Assembly: GCA_963704505.1 (NCBI GenBank)
Contig: OY969912.1
Location: forward strand, 2,480,001-2,544,000
DNA length: 64,000 nucleotides
Source: VRUE01 sp963704505
GTDB lineage: Bacteria; Actinomycetota; Thermoleophilia; Solirubrobacterales; 70-9
Direction of reading: 5' to 3'
The notes below the pieces were generated by a model. It searched no databases. It saw nothing but the letters and a program-made list of their open reading frames with translations, and was not told the DNA's origin. This document shows positions 18,135-25,451 of the stretch, one piece after another (positions within the stretch are counted from its first letter, which is position 1; every line of letters begins with the position of its first letter). The position numbers and the translations under genes are program-made.

Positions 18135-18322
18135 CCGACCCGTCCCGCGATCCAGAGCCGCCCGGCACCGACCGCGATGAAGATCACGCCGAGGATGGTC
18201 CCGATCGAGAGCGGGCCGCCGCCGGAGACCAGCGTGGTAACGAGCAGGACCGCCCCGAGGGCCATGAAAACGAACGAGAAGGCACGGACCGATCCCTGGT
18301 AGATCCGCTCGGGAGAAGGCAT
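18131..18322 (-). CDS. Small two-helix membrane protein
   Basis: This 63-aa protein has two hydrophobic helices (about residues 12-31 and 37-55) joined by a short SGGGPLS turn. It sits between two APC-USP permease genes, ten bases after one and overlapping the next by four (ATGA), so it is co-translated with them. I do not recognise a family. It may be an accessory subunit of the permease. Confidence 0.75.
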   Translation of the reverse strand: MPSPERIYQGSVRAFSFVFMALGAVLLVTTLVSGGGPLSIGTILGVIFIAVGAGRLWIAGRVG

Positions 18323-18332
18323 CGCGGCGATT

Positions 18333-20228
18333 CTAGGCGAGGACAGGGGCGACGTCGGCGCCCTGCACGCTGCGGTCCGAGACGACGATCACCCGGCAGG
18401 GCCGCTGGCCGAGCACGGTCTGCAGCGTCTTGTCGTAGAGCGGCGCGCCGTTGCGGTAGCGCAGGCCGACCACTACCGCCGCCCCCTTGACCAGCTTCGC
18501 CTCGTCGGCGATCGCGTAACCCGCCTGCCCGGGCCGAACCCGCTCGACGTGGCCGGTGACGCGCTGGCCGCCGATCAGCTTCGCCTGCTCGATCTTGCTC
18601 TGCGCCGCGGCTTCCTGGTCGGGAAGCTCGGCGTCGAGCGGCAGGTTGGTGGGGACGGTGAGCATCGAATGGATGTGGATTCCGCGGCGGCGCTTGGAGG
18701 CGAGCTTGGCCGCGGTGGCGACCATCTCCTCGGAGAAGGGCTCGCCGTCCTCGAAGGCGACCAGGACGCTGCGGTACTCGATCTCCTCGACCCCGAGCGG
18801 CTCCGGGGTGACGACCTTCACGGTCTGGGACAGCGGCAGGCCCTGATTGCGGCGGTAGAGGACGTAGACGATCACCCCGAAGACCATCCAGCCGACGCCG
18901 ACCGCGAGCGTGCGCGGGTTGAGGACCATGACCACGATCCAGGCGGAGAAGGTGCCGAGGCCGCCGAGCACGGCGGTTAGCGGGATGTCGAAGCCGAGCG
19001 CGTGGAAGTTCAGCGGCGGTTTCCAGGGTCTCTCCTCCCCCGCTTTCTTGCGCCGCAGCTGGATCAGCGAGACGTGGGCGATCGTGAAGGAGAGCATCGC
19101 GCCGAACGAGTAGAGGGTCGCCAGGAATTCGGCCTGTCCGGGGATTAGGGTGAGCATCGCGATCGCGGCGAAGATCAGGATCGCGATGTAGGGGGTCCGA
19201 TACTTGGGATGGACCTGGCGCAGTCCCTCCGGCAGCTGGCGGTGCTGGCCCATCGAGTAGGTGAGGCGGGAGACGCCGATCAGCCCCGCGTTGGTCGCGA
19301 TCAGCAGGATCACGGCGGCGAGGATGCCGACGTAGAAGCGGAGGATTTCGGTCACGCCGCCGCTCAGGCCGAGGTTCTCGACGATGCCGAGGATCGGGTC
19401 GTTGGCGAACTCCGTGCCGAGGGTCGTGACGTAGTGGCCGGCCGCGTTCTGGGTGACCGGCATCGCCGAGAGGGCGACGATCGGGATCAGCAGGTAGAGG
19501 CCGAGGACCGCGGCGACGACCAGGCCGGCGGCGCGCGGGATCGTCTTGGTCGCGTCCTTGGCCTCCTCGGCCATGTTCGAGATCGTCTCGATCCCGGTGT
19601 AGGCGATCATGCTGACCGCGATGCCGAGGGCGAAGTCGCTCCAGGTCGGGGCGACCCCGAGGTGGATGTTGTCGACCAGGATGGTCGGGCTGAGCACCAG
19701 GAAGATGCCGATGCCGACCAGGATCACCTGGGTGGCGAGGTCGGCGATCGCGAGGATCAGGTTCAGTTTCGCCGACTCCTCGGTGCCGCGGATGTTGATC
19801 AGGGCGAGGCCGGCGATCAGCACGGCGCCGCCGATGATGTCCCCCGGCGCGTGGCCCAATGGGCTCCAGAAGACCGCCAGGTAGTGCGGCACGAAGTAGG
19901 CCGAGATCGCGACCGTGATCGTGTAGTTGAGCATCTGCCCCCAGGCGGCGATGAAGCTGACCATCTCGTTGAAGGCGTGGCGGGCGAAGCTGGAGGAGCC
20001 GCCCGCCTCGGGGTACATCACGGTCGCCTCGGCGTAGGTCGCGGCGGTGGCGGCGAAGATCAGCCCGGAGATGATGAAGGCGATCGGCGTGAGGCCGAGG
20101 GCGAAGGCGGCGGTGACGCCGAGCGCGTAGTAGATCGAGGAGCCGACGTTGCCGTAGGCCGCCGAGAACAGCGCGCCGACGCCGTGGACGCGGCTGAGCG
20201 ATTCGTCTCTGGGAACCCGGCGGGCCAT
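18333..20228 (-). CDS. APC-superfamily permease with C-terminal universal stress domain (second copy)
   Basis: This 631-aa paralogue of the permease at 16014 has the same plan: about 12 APC-fold helices (residues about 18-480), with the shared GGSSSFARHAFNE segment, and a USP domain (about 495-615; EYRSVLVAFEDGEPF... RPCRVIVVSD). It lacks the long Gly/Pro N-terminal tail of the other copy. Keeping two diverged copies in tandem suggests a heteromeric or alternative-substrate pair. The start is 17 bases after the stop of the alpha-hydroxyacid oxidase gene. K+ or amino acid transport are both possible. Confidence 0.88.
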   Translation of the reverse strand: MARRVPRDESLSRVHGVGALFSAAYGNVGSSIYYALGVTAAFALGLTPIAFIISGLIFAATAATYAEATVMYPEAGGSSSFARHAFNEMVSFIAAWGQMLNYTITVAISAYFVPHYLAVFWSPLGHAPGDIIGGAVLIAGLALINIRGTEESAKLNLILAIADLATQVILVGIGIFLVLSPTILVDNIHLGVAPTWSDFALGIAVSMIAYTGIETISNMAEEAKDATKTIPRAAGLVVAAVLGLYLLIPIVALSAMPVTQNAAGHYVTTLGTEFANDPILGIVENLGLSGGVTEILRFYVGILAAVILLIATNAGLIGVSRLTYSMGQHRQLPEGLRQVHPKYRTPYIAILIFAAIAMLTLIPGQAEFLATLYSFGAMLSFTIAHVSLIQLRRKKAGEERPWKPPLNFHALGFDIPLTAVLGGLGTFSAWIVVMVLNPRTLAVGVGWMVFGVIVYVLYRRNQGLPLSQTVKVVTPEPLGVEEIEYRSVLVAFEDGEPFSEEMVATAAKLASKRRRGIHIHSMLTVPTNLPLDAELPDQEAAAQSKIEQAKLIGGQRVTGHVERVRPGQAGYAIADEAKLVKGAAVVVGLRYRNGAPLYDKTLQTVLGQRPCRVIVVSDRSVQGADVAPVLA

Positions 20229-20245
20229 CTACTGAATTGTCCTCC

Positions 20246-21334
20246 TCACGCAGGTCGGCCCGCGTCGGCAAACCGGGTGACGTGGGTCGGACCGAGTTCG
20301 GCGGGGGTCGCACAGCCGCAGAGGCCGAGGGCGAGCTCGAACTCGGCGCGCAGGATCTCGAGGACCCGGCGTGCACCCTCCTCGCCGCCCGCTGCCAGTC
20401 CCCATAGGGCCGGGCGGCCGACGAGGACCGCGTCGGCGCCGAGGGCGAGCGCGATGGCGACGTCGATGCCGCGGCGGATGCCGCCGTCGACGAGGACCGG
20501 CACCCGGCCGGCGACGGCGTCGACCGCCTCGGGGAGCGCGTCGACCGTGGCCGAGACGCGGTCGAGCTGGCGGCCGCCGTGGTTGGAGACGACGACGCCG
20601 GCGGCGCCGCTCTCCACCGCCTGCGCGGCATCCTCAGCGGTGAGCACGCCCTTGACGAGGACCGGCAGGTCGTAGTCGGCGACCAGGGCCTCCAGGTCGG
20701 ACCAATCGAAGGCTGAGTCCATCAGGGCGAAGGTCTCGGCGATCGTCACCGCCCGCTCGGAGCCGAGCGCCGCCTGGACGCTGGGGACGCCGAGGCCCTC
20801 GGGGATCATGAAGCCGGTTCGCAGGTCCCGCTCGCGGTTGCCGGCGCGTGGGGCGTCGACGGTGAGCACGATCGCTTCGAAGCCATGGGCGACCGCCTCG
20901 TCCATCAGCGCCCTGGTCACCGCCCCGTCGCGGAAGCAGTAGAGCTGGAACCAGCGCTTGCCGTCGGGGGCGGCGGCGGCGACCTCGCCTGGGCGGGTCG
21001 TCGCCAGGGTCGAGAGGCACATCGTCGTCTCGGCCGCGGCGGCGGCGCGCGCCATCGCGATCTCACCCTCATGGTCGACCAGCCGTTGGTAGGCGACCGG
21101 GGCGACGAGGATCGGCATCGAGAGCTCGGCGCCGAAGAGCTCGGTGCGGGCGCTCCAGGTGTCGTGCCCGGCGAGCATCCGCGGCCGCAGGCGCCAGTTG
21201 CGCCAGGCCTCGACGTTCTCGCGCAGCGTCTCCTCGTCGCCGGCGCCGCCCTGGAAGTACCCGAGCACGCCGGCGTCCAGCTTCTCCACCGCCAGCCGTT
21301 CGAAGTCGGCGACGTTGACGAGCCCCTCGATCAC
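20246..21334 (-). CDS. FMN-dependent alpha-hydroxyacid oxidase/dehydrogenase
   Basis: This 362-aa enzyme of the lactate/glycolate oxidase family is a TIM barrel that oxidises an L-2-hydroxy acid to the 2-oxo acid with FMN. The family's active-site segment SNHGGRQLDR, with the catalytic His, is intact at about residue 250, as is the phosphate-binding VDGGIRRGIDVAIALALGADAVLVGRP region. The QLYCFRD strand also fits. Whether oxygen or a quinone takes the electrons cannot be told. It starts with GTG. It lies at the head of the permease/RCK cluster, 17 bases before the first permease, so a hydroxy acid substrate for that transporter is one alternative. Confidence 0.9.
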   Translation of the reverse strand: MIEGLVNVADFERLAVEKLDAGVLGYFQGGAGDEETLRENVEAWRNWRLRPRMLAGHDTWSARTELFGAELSMPILVAPVAYQRLVDHEGEIAMARAAAAAETTMCLSTLATTRPGEVAAAAPDGKRWFQLYCFRDGAVTRALMDEAVAHGFEAIVLTVDAPRAGNRERDLRTGFMIPEGLGVPSVQAALGSERAVTIAETFALMDSAFDWSDLEALVADYDLPVLVKGVLTAEDAAQAVESGAAGVVVSNHGGRQLDRVSATVDALPEAVDAVAGRVPVLVDGGIRRGIDVAIALALGADAVLVGRPALWGLAAGGEEGARRVLEILRAEFELALGLCGCATPAELGPTHVTRFADAGRPA

Positions 21335-21378
21335 AGCCGCGACCCTAGACGAGCCGCGCGCGGACGGCCTCGCGGGAG

Positions 21379-21504
21379 CTAGAGCAGCGGGGCGAGCAGG
21401 AAGACGAAGGAGACGACGACCAGCGCGATGGCGAGGGCTGTGACCCCGGCCGGAAGCGACTCGTCATTGCCCATGTACTGATTCGGTGACGATCTCTGGT
21501 TCAT
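21379..21504 (-). CDS. 41-aa single-helix membrane peptide
   Basis: A short frame encodes a polar N-terminus (MNQRSSPNQYMGNDESLP) and one hydrophobic helix (VTALAIALVVVSFVFLLAPLL) that runs to the stop. An in-frame ATG four codons upstream (21516) is an alternative start. It lies 44 bases before the hydroxyacid oxidase, in the same direction, so it may be the first gene of that cluster. I recognise no family; the clean helix and polar N-terminus argue for a real gene. Confidence 0.55.
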   Translation of the reverse strand: MNQRSSPNQYMGNDESLPAGVTALAIALVVVSFVFLLAPLL

Positions 21505-21515
21505 GCCGATCGCCA

Positions 21516-21538
21516 TACCCACTAATCGAAAGTGGGTA
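21516..21538. promoter_or_regulatory. Inverted repeat, possible operator
   Basis: TACCCAC (21516-21522) and GTGGGTA (21532-21538) form a perfect 7-bp inverted repeat with a 9-base spacer. It lies between the divergently oriented 41-aa peptide gene and the esterase gene, where an operator controlling one or both would be expected. Confidence 0.45.
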
Positions 21539-21662
21539 AACCTCTGGGCGAAAATCGCCGGTACCCGTGCCTGGGCGGCCCCCGGGGTGCCCGCTGTTCA
21601 CGGCACGCATTCGCCCCGTGTCCCCGGCCCGTCGCGATGTACGTACAGGTAGCGTCCCGCCG

Positions 21663-22529
21663 ATGGCGGCGAAAGGGGCACCGACTCGCGGGCAGGTTCA
21701 GCGTCGCCGCGCGCTTGCCGCGATCGCGGTGATCGCCGCCCTCGGCCTGTTCGCCTTCGCTGCCGTCGCCCTGATCGACATCGGCAAGGTCGACACCCAC
21801 GGCAGCACGCTCGTCCACGTCGACGTGCACAGCAGGGCCGTCGGCCACGACCAGGCGGTCAACGTCGTCGTTCCGCCCCACGCCGGGCCGCGGGGCCATC
21901 GCTCTCTCCTCGTCTTCCTACACGGGCGCAACGGCTCGGAGACGACCTTCAACGACGTCGTCCTCGCCGGCCTGCCGAGCCTCAAGAGCCACCAGCCGAT
22001 CGTCGCTTTCCCGGACGGCGGCAACCACAGCTATTACCACGACAGGGCCGGTGGCAACTGGGACGAATTCATCGCCGACGAAGTGATCCCGATGGTCGAG
22101 AAGCGCTACGGGGTCGACCCCGAAAAGGTGGCGATCGGCGGCATCTCGATGGGCGGCTTCGGCGCCTATGACATTGCCCTCCATCACCCGGGCATGTTCT
22201 GCGCGGTCGGCGGTCACTCTCCCGCTCTCTGGTTCGAAGGTGGCGAAACCGCACCGGGGGCCTTCGACGACGCCGCCGACTTCGAGCGCAACGACGTCGT
22301 CGGCCGAGTCGAGGAAAACCCCGACGCCTTCGGCGGCACCCGCGTCTGGAACGACTACGGCCAGGACGACGACTTCCGCGTCTACGACGAAGGCTTCGTC
22401 GACGCAATGGAATCCGGCGACGCCGACTTCGTCACCCACTCCTGGCCCGGCAGGCATGAAGGTTCCTACTGGGAGGCGCATTGGCCGGATTACCAGCGGT
22501 TCTACGCGAAGGCGCTGAATCACTGCTGA
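21663..22529 (+). CDS. Membrane-anchored or secreted alpha/beta-hydrolase esterase
   Basis: This 288-aa esterase-D/feruloyl-esterase-like hydrolase has a short basic N-terminus and one helix (RRRALAAIAVIAALGLFAFAAVALI), a signal anchor or signal peptide. The alpha/beta-hydrolase core carries the LLVFLHGRNGS oxyanion region, the nucleophile elbow GISMGGFGAYDIAL and a late His in PGRHEGSYWEAHW. I start it at ATG 21663; the frame is open further upstream but without a signal sequence at its start. Substrate unknown. A long hairpin (22540-22653) begins 10 bases after the stop. Confidence 0.85.
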   Translation: MAAKGAPTRGQVQRRRALAAIAVIAALGLFAFAAVALIDIGKVDTHGSTLVHVDVHSRAVGHDQAVNVVVPPHAGPRGHRSLLVFLHGRNGSETTFNDVVLAGLPSLKSHQPIVAFPDGGNHSYYHDRAGGNWDEFIADEVIPMVEKRYGVDPEKVAIGGISMGGFGAYDIALHHPGMFCAVGGHSPALWFEGGETAPGAFDDAADFERNDVVGRVEENPDAFGGTRVWNDYGQDDDFRVYDEGFVDAMESGDADFVTHSWPGRHEGSYWEAHWPDYQRFYAKALNHC

Positions 22530-22539
22530 TTGTTGGGGC

Positions 22540-22653
22540 GGAGGTGGCCCCTCCCGCGGCGCTGGGTTTTTCGGACGGATGGGTGCAGGCCGGCCGAAGC
22601 TGGGGAGGCCGAAAAAGGGGACGCCGCTTGCGGGAGGGGGCCCTGACACCTCC
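22540..22653. repeat. Long imperfect hairpin, element A
   Basis: Outer arms GGAGGTG (22540-22546) and CACCTCC (22647-22653) pair perfectly, followed by GCCCCTCCCGC (22547-22557) with GCGGGAGGGGGC (22630-22641, one bulged base). A middle stem pairs GGCG (22558-22561) with CGCC (22622-22625), and an inner stem pairs TTTTTCGG (22567-22574) with CCGAAAAA (22609-22616). The loop is G-rich. It resembles element B at 23166 in arm sequence and layout. Confidence 0.75.
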
Positions 22654-22744
22654 ACTCGAACCCGTTCTGTAACGCGCCCGTCGTAACGCGTGCGCCGTCG
22701 GCGATTGCGACCGCTTCTGGGTCCTCGGCGCGCTTCCGACGGAT

Positions 22745-22789
22745 CGAGTCCTGCATCGACCACCTATTTGGAGGTCGATGCAGGACTCG
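22745..22789. repeat. Perfect 17-bp inverted repeat
   Basis: CGAGTCCTGCATCGACC (22745-22761) is exactly complementary to 22773-22789, with an 11-base loop containing TATTTG. No T-run follows either arm, so it is not a standard terminator. Confidence 0.8.
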
Positions 22790-22803
22790 TCAGTCACCGA
22801 CGC

Positions 22804-22891
22804 GGTGGTGATTCATCTCTCTCTCTGGACCTCGAGGTCGACGTTTCGGTTTATAGAGCCGGAAAGGTCGACCTCGTCGAGATTCACCACC
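22804..22891. repeat. Two-part inverted repeat
   Basis: GGTGGTGA (22804-22811) pairs with TCACCACC (22884-22891), and CGAGGTCGAC (22833-22842) pairs with GTCGACCTCG (22867-22876). The central loop TTTCGG...CCGGAAA can pair further with one bulge. It would fold as one 88-nt stem with an internal loop. Confidence 0.65.
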
Positions 22892-23008
22892 TCAGCGCCC
22901 GGAGACAACCCGGGTTCGCCGAGTTGGAACGGTGACACCCGCCGATCCGTTAAGCCGCAGAGCCGACACCCCGCGGAACCTGCACACGCCAAGGAGCCAT
23001 GGGTAGCT

Positions 23009-23117
23009 GCGGAGCCGAGGGTGCTGCGGAGCCGAGGGGTCGCTGCGGAGCCGAGGGGTCGCTGCGGAGCCGAGGGGTGCTGCGGAGCCGAGGGGTGCTG
23101 CGGAGCCGAGGGGTGCT
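23009..23117. repeat. Six-copy tandem repeat, unit about 18 bp
   Basis: Six head-to-tail copies of GCGGAGCCGAGGGGTGCT occur with lengths 17, 19, 19, 18, 18 and 18. The first lacks one G, and copies 2 and 3 have an extra C (GGGGTCGCT). The last three are identical. Because 17 and 19 are not multiples of three, no reading frame is kept through the array, so it is not selected as protein. Confidence 0.85.
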
Positions 23118-23165
23118 GTCCCGATTGTCCCCGCACGATCGCCCGCGCCGCGTAGCGGCTCGCGA

Positions 23166-23284
23166 GGAGGGGCCATGTGCCCCTCCCGCGAGCGGCGTCC
23201 TGTTCCCCGCACCGATCCCTATTCGGACGGTCGAGGCGCTTCAGGCGGGGAACCCGCGAAGCGGGAGGGGCACATGGCCCCTCC
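23166..23284. repeat. Long hairpin, element B, with a perfect 24-bp inverted repeat
   Basis: Bases 23166-23189 are exactly complementary to 23261-23284 (24 bp). Each arm is itself a hairpin (GAGGGGC-CATGT-GCCCCTC). An inner stem pairs GTTCCCCGC (23202-23210) with GCGGGGAAC (23245-23253). It ends 26 bases before the hppA stop, on the 3' side of that gene, mirroring element A after the esterase. Confidence 0.8.
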
Positions 23285-23310
23285 CCCCGCAACTCCTACG
23301 TACAGACGAT

Positions 23311-25398
23311 CTAGAAGTGGACGATCGGGATGATCAGGATGGCGACGATGTTGGCCACCTTGATCATCGGGTTGATCGCCGGGCCGGCCGTGTCCTTGTA
23401 GGGATCGCCGACCGTGTCGCCGGTCACCGAGGCTTCGTGCGCGGGCGAGCCTTTGCCGCCGTGGGCGCCATCCTCGATCAGCTTCTTGGCGTTGTCCCAG
23501 GCACCGCCGCCGGCGGTCATCGAGATCGCGGCGAAGAGGCCGACGACGATGACGCCGATCAGAAGGCCGCCGAGCGCGTCGACGCTGAGCAGGCCGACGA
23601 TCACCGGCACGACGATCGGGATCAGGGCGGGCAGGATCATCTCTTTCTGCGCCGCGGCGGTGACGATCGCCACCGTTTTGGCGTAGTCCGGTTTTTCGGT
23701 GCCCTCCATGATTCCCGGGTGTTCGCGGAACTGGGCGCGGACCTGTTCGACGACCTCGCCGCCGGCACGGCCGACCGACTCGATCGCGAACGCCGCGAAC
23801 AGGTAAACCATCATGCCGCCGATGATCAGCCCGATCAGCACGTCGGGGCTGGACAGGTTGAACAGGCTGTTGAGATCGAACCCGGACGGCTTTGCGTCCG
23901 CGAGTTCGCTCTTGAACGCCGCGAACAGCACCAACGCGGCGAGTGCCGCCGAGCCGATCGCGTAACCCTTGGTGACCGCCTTGGTCGTGTTGCCGACCGC
24001 GTCGAGCGGGTCGGTGACGTTGCGGACCTCCTCCGGCAGGTCGGCCATCTCGGCGATGCCGCCGGCGTTGTCGGTGATCGGCCCGAATGCATCGAGGGCG
24101 ACGATCAGGCCGCAGAGCGAGAGCTGTCCCATGACGGCGATGCCGATGCCGTAGATGCCGGCGAGCTCGTTGGCGCCGAGGATCGCCAGGGCGATCACGA
24201 GGGCCGGAGCGGCTGTCGACTGGTAGCCCTGGGCGAGGCCCTGGATGATGTTCGTCGCGTGCCCCGTCTCGGAGGCCTGGGCGATCGACTTGACCGGCCG
24301 GAACCGGGTCGCCGTATAAAATTCGGTAATCACGAAGAGCAGCGCCGTGACCGCGACGCCGATTACCGCGCAGAGCCAGAGGTCGCCGACGCTGACCGAG
24401 TCGGCTCCGGTGCTGAGGCCGTACTTGACCGCGTCGCTCATCAGCCACGACGTGATCGGGTAGAAGGCCGCGATCGAGAGAACCCCGGCCAGGATCACGC
24501 CGCGGTAGAGAGCACCCTCGACCTTGTCGGTTTTGGTCCGGACCACGAGCGCCCCGATGATCGAGGCGATGATCGCGACGCCGCCGATGACCAGCGGGTA
24601 GATCGCCACCTCGCGGGCGTAGTCGCCGCCCGCACCGGAGAAGGTCAGGACTCCGAGAAGCATCACGGCGACCGTGGTCACCGCGTAGGTCTCGAAGAGG
24701 TCGGCAGCCATGCCGGCGCAGTCGCCGACGTTGTCGCCGACGTTGTCGGCGATCACCGCGGGGTTGCGGGGGTCGTCCTCGGGGATCCCCGCCTCGACCT
24801 TGCCGACCAGGTCGGCGCCGACGTCGGCGGCCTTGGTGAAGATGCCGCCGCCCAGCCGGGCGAAGACCGAGATCAGCGAGCCACCGAAGCCGAGGCCGAT
24901 CAGCGCGTCGACGGCCTCCTTGTCGGTGCTGCCGCTGAGGATCAGCACGCCGTAGTAGCCGGCGACACCGATCAGCGCCAGGCCGACGACCAGCAGGCCG
25001 GTGACCGAGCCGCCTTTGAAGGCGACGTCAAGCGCCGGCGGAACGCCGCCACGGGCGGCCTCGGCGACGCGGGTGTTGGCCCGCACCGAGAGGTTCATCC
25101 CGATGAAGCCGGTCGCGCCGGAGAGCGTGCCGCCGATCACGAAGCCGATCGCCGTCTTGTAGTCCTGCAGAACCCAGAGCACGATCGCGATGGGCACCGC
25201 GACCGCGGCGATGATCATGTACTGGCGGTTCAGGTAGGCCTTGGCTCCTTCCTGCACCGCGTTGGAGATTTCCTGCATGCGCTCGTTGCCCGGAGACTTG
25301 GACAGAAGGCGCTGGGTAATGATGAGTCCATAGAGGACGGCGGCCCCCGCGCATACGAGCGCGACGACAACTCCATATTCGGTCAAGAAGTCAGTCAA
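23311..25398 (-). CDS. hppA: Membrane-bound H+-translocating pyrophosphatase, K+-independent type
   Basis: This 695-aa integral membrane pump has about 16 helices and hydrolyses pyrophosphate to move protons out of the cytoplasm. The catalytic signature is intact: DVGADLVGKVEAGIPEDDPRNPA and then DNVGDNVGDCAGMAADLFE (about residues 190-235). The segment GNTTKAVTKGYAIGSA has Lys at residue 473 (codon 23980-23982). Lys at this site marks the K+-independent H+-pumping class, whereas K+-dependent enzymes have Ala. It starts with TTG, with AGAGGA about 12 bases upstream. Its function is likely energy conservation from biosynthetic pyrophosphate. Confidence 0.97.
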   Translation of the reverse strand: MTDFLTEYGVVVALVCAGAAVLYGLIITQRLLSKSPGNERMQEISNAVQEGAKAYLNRQYMIIAAVAVPIAIVLWVLQDYKTAIGFVIGGTLSGATGFIGMNLSVRANTRVAEAARGGVPPALDVAFKGGSVTGLLVVGLALIGVAGYYGVLILSGSTDKEAVDALIGLGFGGSLISVFARLGGGIFTKAADVGADLVGKVEAGIPEDDPRNPAVIADNVGDNVGDCAGMAADLFETYAVTTVAVMLLGVLTFSGAGGDYAREVAIYPLVIGGVAIIASIIGALVVRTKTDKVEGALYRGVILAGVLSIAAFYPITSWLMSDAVKYGLSTGADSVSVGDLWLCAVIGVAVTALLFVITEFYTATRFRPVKSIAQASETGHATNIIQGLAQGYQSTAAPALVIALAILGANELAGIYGIGIAVMGQLSLCGLIVALDAFGPITDNAGGIAEMADLPEEVRNVTDPLDAVGNTTKAVTKGYAIGSAALAALVLFAAFKSELADAKPSGFDLNSLFNLSSPDVLIGLIIGGMMVYLFAAFAIESVGRAGGEVVEQVRAQFREHPGIMEGTEKPDYAKTVAIVTAAAQKEMILPALIPIVVPVIVGLLSVDALGGLLIGVIVVGLFAAISMTAGGGAWDNAKKLIEDGAHGGKGSPAHEASVTGDTVGDPYKDTAGPAINPMIKVANIVAILIIPIVHF

Positions 25399-25451
25399 GT
25401 TTTTGGTTTTCCTCTTAGCTTGCTGTGGCTGGGTTTGAGCGGCGCGAGAGT

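Larger units (their letters stand above)
22530..23310. other. 780-bp non-coding island of hairpins and tandem repeats
   Basis: This is the only long gap in the window. It lies between the 3' ends of the convergent esterase and hppA genes. It holds a long hairpin just after each gene (22540-22653 and 23166-23284, related to each other), two more inverted repeats (22745-22789 and 22804-22891), a palindrome AACCCGGGTT (22907-22916) and a six-copy tandem repeat (23009-23117). Open frames cross it, but they change content within the repeats and none has a recognisable protein. Confidence 0.8.

Noticed and set aside
16023..18302. 759-codon plus-strand frame
   Set aside because: Antisense of the APC permease; composed of GDR/ADQ-like shadow sequence with no motif.
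18184..20631. 815-codon minus-strand frame over the second APC permease
   Set aside because: Composition is Arg/Pro/Gly-rich low complexity, and it overlaps three well-supported genes in another frame.
22745..22789. Rho-independent terminator
   Set aside because: The stem is long and perfect but no T-run follows on either strand, and it is more than 200 bases from a gene end.
22690..22935. 81-codon frame in the hairpin island
   Set aside because: It crosses the perfect 17-bp stem, and its codons do not resemble those of the neighbours. The inverted repeats explain the sequence better.
23009..23117. CRISPR array
   Set aside because: The repeats are head to tail with no spacers, and there are no cas genes in the window.
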